Positions 61,764 to 64,000 of a stretch of 64,000 nucleotides of DNA are shown here, piece by piece (within the stretch, counting starts at the first letter, position 1; the number at the start of each line of letters is the position of its first letter). Location: the NCBI GenBank assembly GCA_013349405.1, contig DUZS01000003.1, positions 124,001 to 188,000 on the forward strand. Direction: 5' to 3'. The translations under genes and the position numbers were made by a program. Under the pieces are notes generated by a model. The model did no database searches. It was given only the letters and a program-made list of their open reading frames with translations, and was not told where the DNA came from. This DNA comes from Desulfuromonadales bacterium (GTDB lineage Bacteria; Desulfobacterota; Desulfuromonadia; Geobacterales; Pseudopelobacteraceae).

Positions 61764-62846
61764 TCACTCCGGAGAAGGGGGCGGTCCGGATGGCGGCAGC
61801 GGTGCCCGGAGGAAATAAAAATTATGAATCAGCGTCAGCAGGGCGATAAAATGCAAGGTGTAAAGGACAGAAACGACGTTGATATCAAACGGCAATCCGG
61901 CTGCTTGTACTTTTGCGACAATAGGCTTCATGAGAACGCGCAGAAGAGCGATCCAGACAAACGCCAAGGCAATTTCAGTACAGAAGTTGCATATACCCCT
62001 GACCGGTTGCTTGAACTTAAGAAAAGGGTAGTAGCCGAAAATCGCCCCGTGAAAATTCTGCATTCCGATAATTGAACCGCCCACAGCAGCGAAGGAGAAT
62101 GTCGGGCTCATGAACTGGAGGCTCCCCACCCAGCAAGCCCAACCAAGGAGAATCGACAGCAGGGTATTGGCAATCTCACCCCATGGGTGGCCAAGCTTAT
62201 AAAAAGGCCACTGCTGGAACGTGAGAACATTTGAAAAAGCTTGTATCCAGACGATAATCCAGACAAGTAAACCAAAAAACCACTCAGCCTGAAACGGCCC
62301 CTTTGGATCAAAAGCAGCTCCCGCAAAGGGGGTACCACTCAGGTTAACCAGTTTCCAAAGCAGTGCTGTGATAAGCAGAATAATCAGGCCGCCCCCAATA
62401 CCGCGCACCGCGGGAGTACACTTCTGATTGAGAGGCCAGCCATTCCAGATAAATGCATACCAGAGGGTGACGGTAAAAAGAATTATGCCCCACCAAAAGC
62501 CAACCGGAAAAAGAGGAAATTTTGGATAGATGTGCGTTGTAAAGAGCGGTCCTGCAACTGCAGCAGCGATAATAAGAGCCGTTGTACCGAGTCCCGGCTT
62601 CCAGATGCCTTGACCTGGTTTCCAATTACCAAGCGGCGGTGCGAATGGCCAACCACCCGAAATAAGAGGACAAAAAACTACCAGGCTGTAAAGCGCGTAA
62701 AAAGAGGCCGGCAATAGGATGGTAAAAAGGAACATCGTCGGAATGAAATACATCAAACCCCAACTTGCGGCCATGAATACCACCAGATAGAGCCCGAGTT
62801 GCCCGACACCGGGAACTCCCATGTTTGCTTCTTCCTGTGAACTCAT
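61764..62846 (-). CDS. Multi-pass membrane protein of unknown function, first gene of the operon
   Basis: 360 residues from the ATG ending at 62846, preceded by GAGGAG. About nine to ten hydrophobic helices, rich in Trp, Phe and Pro: SWGLMYFIPTMFLFTILL, GFWWGIILFTVTLWYAFIW and EWFFGLLVWIIVWIQA. Conserved-looking His/Trp in TFQQWPFYKLGHPWGEI and SIIGMQNFHGAIFGYYPF could bind a metal or a quinone. The tail is Pro-rich (APLPPSGPPPSPE). I do not recognise the family. Being first after the sigma-54 promoter suggests a role in substrate entry or in the membrane oxidoreductase complex. Confidence 0.75.
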   Translation of the reverse strand: MSSQEEANMGVPGVGQLGLYLVVFMAASWGLMYFIPTMFLFTILLPASFYALYSLVVFCPLISGGWPFAPPLGNWKPGQGIWKPGLGTTALIIAAAVAGPLFTTHIYPKFPLFPVGFWWGIILFTVTLWYAFIWNGWPLNQKCTPAVRGIGGGLIILLITALLWKLVNLSGTPFAGAAFDPKGPFQAEWFFGLLVWIIVWIQAFSNVLTFQQWPFYKLGHPWGEIANTLLSILLGWACWVGSLQFMSPTFSFAAVGGSIIGMQNFHGAIFGYYPFLKFKQPVRGICNFCTEIALAFVWIALLRVLMKPIVAKVQAAGLPFDINVVSVLYTLHFIALLTLIHNFYFLRAPLPPSGPPPSPE

Positions 62847-63013
62847 ACGTCGTCTCCTCTTCCCGAATAACGGTGTCCTGTGTCGACTATAGATGCTTGG
62901 TTCTACAAGTTTTCAATTTACAACAGCTTATTATTTGTCATAACTGCATTACTTATTTTTTATGGAGTTGAATCACAGATTATTGCTGGCGATGCACTAA
63001 CGCTGCTATTAAT

Positions 63014-63030
63014 GAGCATAATATGTGCCA
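63014..63030 (-). promoter_or_regulatory. Sigma-54 promoter of the alkylphenol operon
   Basis: On the minus strand the sequence is TGGCACATATTATGCTC. GG corresponds to 63028-63029 and GC to 63016-63017, with exact ten-base spacing. The predicted start is near 63004, about 158 bases before the first gene (62846). Confidence 0.75.
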
Positions 63031-63164
63031 AACATCGTTTCAAAAAAATATTGACTACGAATTAGTGCCGATAATCCCTGTATTAATCAAGACATCCGGG
63101 GAGGTAAAATTTTCATACATGCAGTGTGGGGGTGTTTGCGAGTTTGAAGAGGAGGGCTTCAATT

Positions 63165-63220
63165 TAATCATTTGGTGAAATTTAGCAGCTAATATTTTGT
63201 TTTATAATCATTTGATAAAT
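63165..63220. repeat. Direct repeats, candidate enhancer sites
   Basis: TAATCATTTGGTGAAA (63165) and TAATCATTTGATAAAT (63205) are exactly 40 bases apart and lie 135-190 bases upstream of the sigma-54 promoter. That is the usual position of XylR/DmpR binding sites, whose half-site core is similar (TTGATC-like). Confidence 0.5.
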
Positions 63221-63256
63221 ATGTTACACAATCATGGAATAATGTTTTACAGTGAT

Positions 63257-63287
63257 TTACAATGCAGTGACAACGGGGTCATTGTAA
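63257..63287. promoter_or_regulatory. Inverted repeat, candidate operator
   Basis: TTACAATG (63257-63264) and CATTGTAA (63280-63287) are perfect eight-base arms separated by 15 bases, just upstream of a TATAAT box. It could serve autoregulation of the divergent regulator gene. Confidence 0.4.
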
Positions 63288-63482
63288 TTTTATTGATATA
63301 ATATATGCATATGTTTCTAATTTTATTGTACTAGTTGTAAATATACTATTAGATGACAGCGGTACCAATAACTGAATCGACTGTATGTTCTTGCTTGCCA
63401 GCGCTGCCAACACATAGTAATGTAACAGTGTTTAAAATAATAAAAAATTGGGCGTACTCCAATAAATAAGGGGCTGGATATA

Positions 63483-64000
63483 ATGAGCAGTATCAAAAAA
63501 AAGGACGTAAACGACATAAAAAAAGAAGATCTGCGTACCCGCTTACGCTTTTGTCCCGATACCGGACAGATATGGTTGCATGAGCATCGTATGCTGCTAA
63601 TTCATGCTGAGGCACAGGCTACCATGCGCAGAGAACTGATCGATACTCTCGGCTTGGACCGTGCTCGCGGACTTCTTATGCGTATGGGCTACGAGGCTGG
63701 TAGCCATGATGCCGAATTCGCTCGCTCACGCCCTGAAGGTGAAAAATTTAAAGATGTGTTTGTCGCTGGCACCCAACTGCACACCCTGGAAGGGATCGTT
63801 AAGGTCACCACAATCAAACTTGAAGCTGACCGTGCAGCCGGCACATATTATGGTGAATTCCTCTGGGAGAACTCCTGGGAAGGCCAATGGCACCGGCTTC
63901 ACTACGGAACGTACTCCGAACCGGTCTGCTGGAGCCAGATCGGTTATGCCTGTGGGTATACCTCCGCTTTAATGGGGCGTCCGATTCTATACAAAGAGGT
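63483..64000 (+). CDS. XylR/DmpR-family phenol-sensing sigma-54 regulator, N-terminal sensor (3' end outside window)
   Basis: ATG 63483 with AAGGGG upstream; 172 residues are visible and the frame runs off the window. The sequence is an XylR-N sensor domain: MRRELIDTLGLDRARGLLM, GTQLHTLEGIVKV, YYGEFLWENSWEG, SEPVCWSQIGYACGYTSALM and RPILYKEV. Matching it to MopR/DmpR from memory (offset six), H100 and W128 correspond to the phenol-binding His106 and Trp134, and C149 and E172 to zinc ligands Cys155 and Glu178. A V4R segment, AAA+ and HTH should follow outside. It is divergent from the operon with the sigma-54 promoter and is its likely activator, responding to a phenolic compound. Confidence 0.88.
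   Translation, partial: MSSIKKKDVNDIKKEDLRTRLRFCPDTGQIWLHEHRMLLIHAEAQATMRRELIDTLGLDRARGLLMRMGYEAGSHDAEFARSRPEGEKFKDVFVAGTQLHTLEGIVKVTTIKLEADRAAGTYYGEFLWENSWEGQWHRLHYGTYSEPVCWSQIGYACGYTSALMGRPILYKE

Larger units (their letters stand above)
62847..63482. other. Divergent control region between the alkylphenol operon and the phenol-sensor gene
   Basis: This 636-base AT-rich stretch has no convincing gene. It holds a minus-strand sigma-54 promoter (63014-63030), two near-identical repeats 40 bases apart (63165-63180 and 63205-63220), a weaker third copy near 63229, and an inverted repeat (63257-63287). A TATAAT-like box at 63297-63302 may serve the regulator gene. Confidence 0.6.

Noticed and set aside
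62880-63065. 61-codon hydrophobic frame starting at GTG 62880
   Set aside because: The product is hydrophobic, but there is no ribosome-binding site and the frame covers the minus-strand sigma-54 promoter; AT-rich control DNA explains it.

Overview
The window looks like a chromosomal segment of an anaerobic, respiring deltaproteobacterium of the Geobacter/Pelobacter/Desulfuromonas type. This is inferred from the content: a FeoB/DtxR-FeoA pair, a ferredoxin-dependent 2-oxoacid oxidoreductase, corrinoid methyl transfer, multiheme cytochromes, several sigma-54 regulators and a p-cresol-methylhydroxylase complex. There are no rRNAs, transposases or CRISPR arrays; one tRNA (Gln, CTG) is present. 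The window cuts a gene at each end: feoB on the left and a XylR/DmpR-type regulator on the right.

Left part (1-14853): the end of feoB and a DtxR-FeoA fusion, then a signalling block. It contains a 2490-residue coiled-coil hybrid 'kinase' that has lost both its kinase and HPt phospho-histidines, a secreted protein, a GC-rich substrate-binding protein plus PAS-GGDEF-EAL pair, and a stand-alone receiver and HPt surrounded by gene fragments. Next (14979-22299) is a compact operon for electron transfer flavoprotein, acyl-CoA dehydrogenase, class I CoA-transferase and a four-subunit 2-oxoacid:ferredoxin oxidoreductase, followed by tRNA-Gln, an EamA exporter and a 56-residue membrane protein.

Middle (23998-40034): a corrinoid methyl-transfer operon. 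Its genes are a MetV-MetF fusion, a corrinoid protein, a UroD-family methyltransferase I, a MetH-activation-like protein, a RamA/RACo-type corrinoid reductive activator, a pterin methyltransferase, an amidohydrolase, a TRAP binding protein and a homocysteine methyltransferase. It starts at a strong sigma-54 promoter beside a divergent GAF-AAA+ regulator. A second PAS-GAF-AAA+ regulator is followed by another sigma-54 promoter with two palindromes, in front of a lipoprotein and an outer-membrane porin that is frameshifted at a run of eight G.

Right (40242-64000): a 22.6-kb, 19-gene minus-strand operon preceded by a third sigma-54 promoter and divergent from a regulator carrying the phenol-sensing residues of DmpR/MopR. 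It encodes an unknown membrane protein, a DUF1302/DUF1329/YCF48/RND envelope module, an iron-sulfur flavoprotein, a b6-type cytochrome bc complex with a tetraheme cytochrome, a p-cresol-methylhydroxylase-like enzyme (cytochrome, Tat-signal protein and two different flavoprotein subunits), an iron alcohol dehydrogenase, a butyrate kinase, a short-chain dehydrogenase, an aldehyde dehydrogenase and a secreted tandem-Cache protein.

Taken together, the right 40 kb reads as an anaerobic island for methoxylated p-alkylphenols (lignin-type monomers). Methyl groups would be removed by the corrinoid system and oxidised through tetrahydrofolate. The para side chain would be hydroxylated by the PCMH-like enzyme, which passes electrons to a bc complex, and then oxidised by the dehydrogenases. 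This substrate assignment is an inference from gene content.
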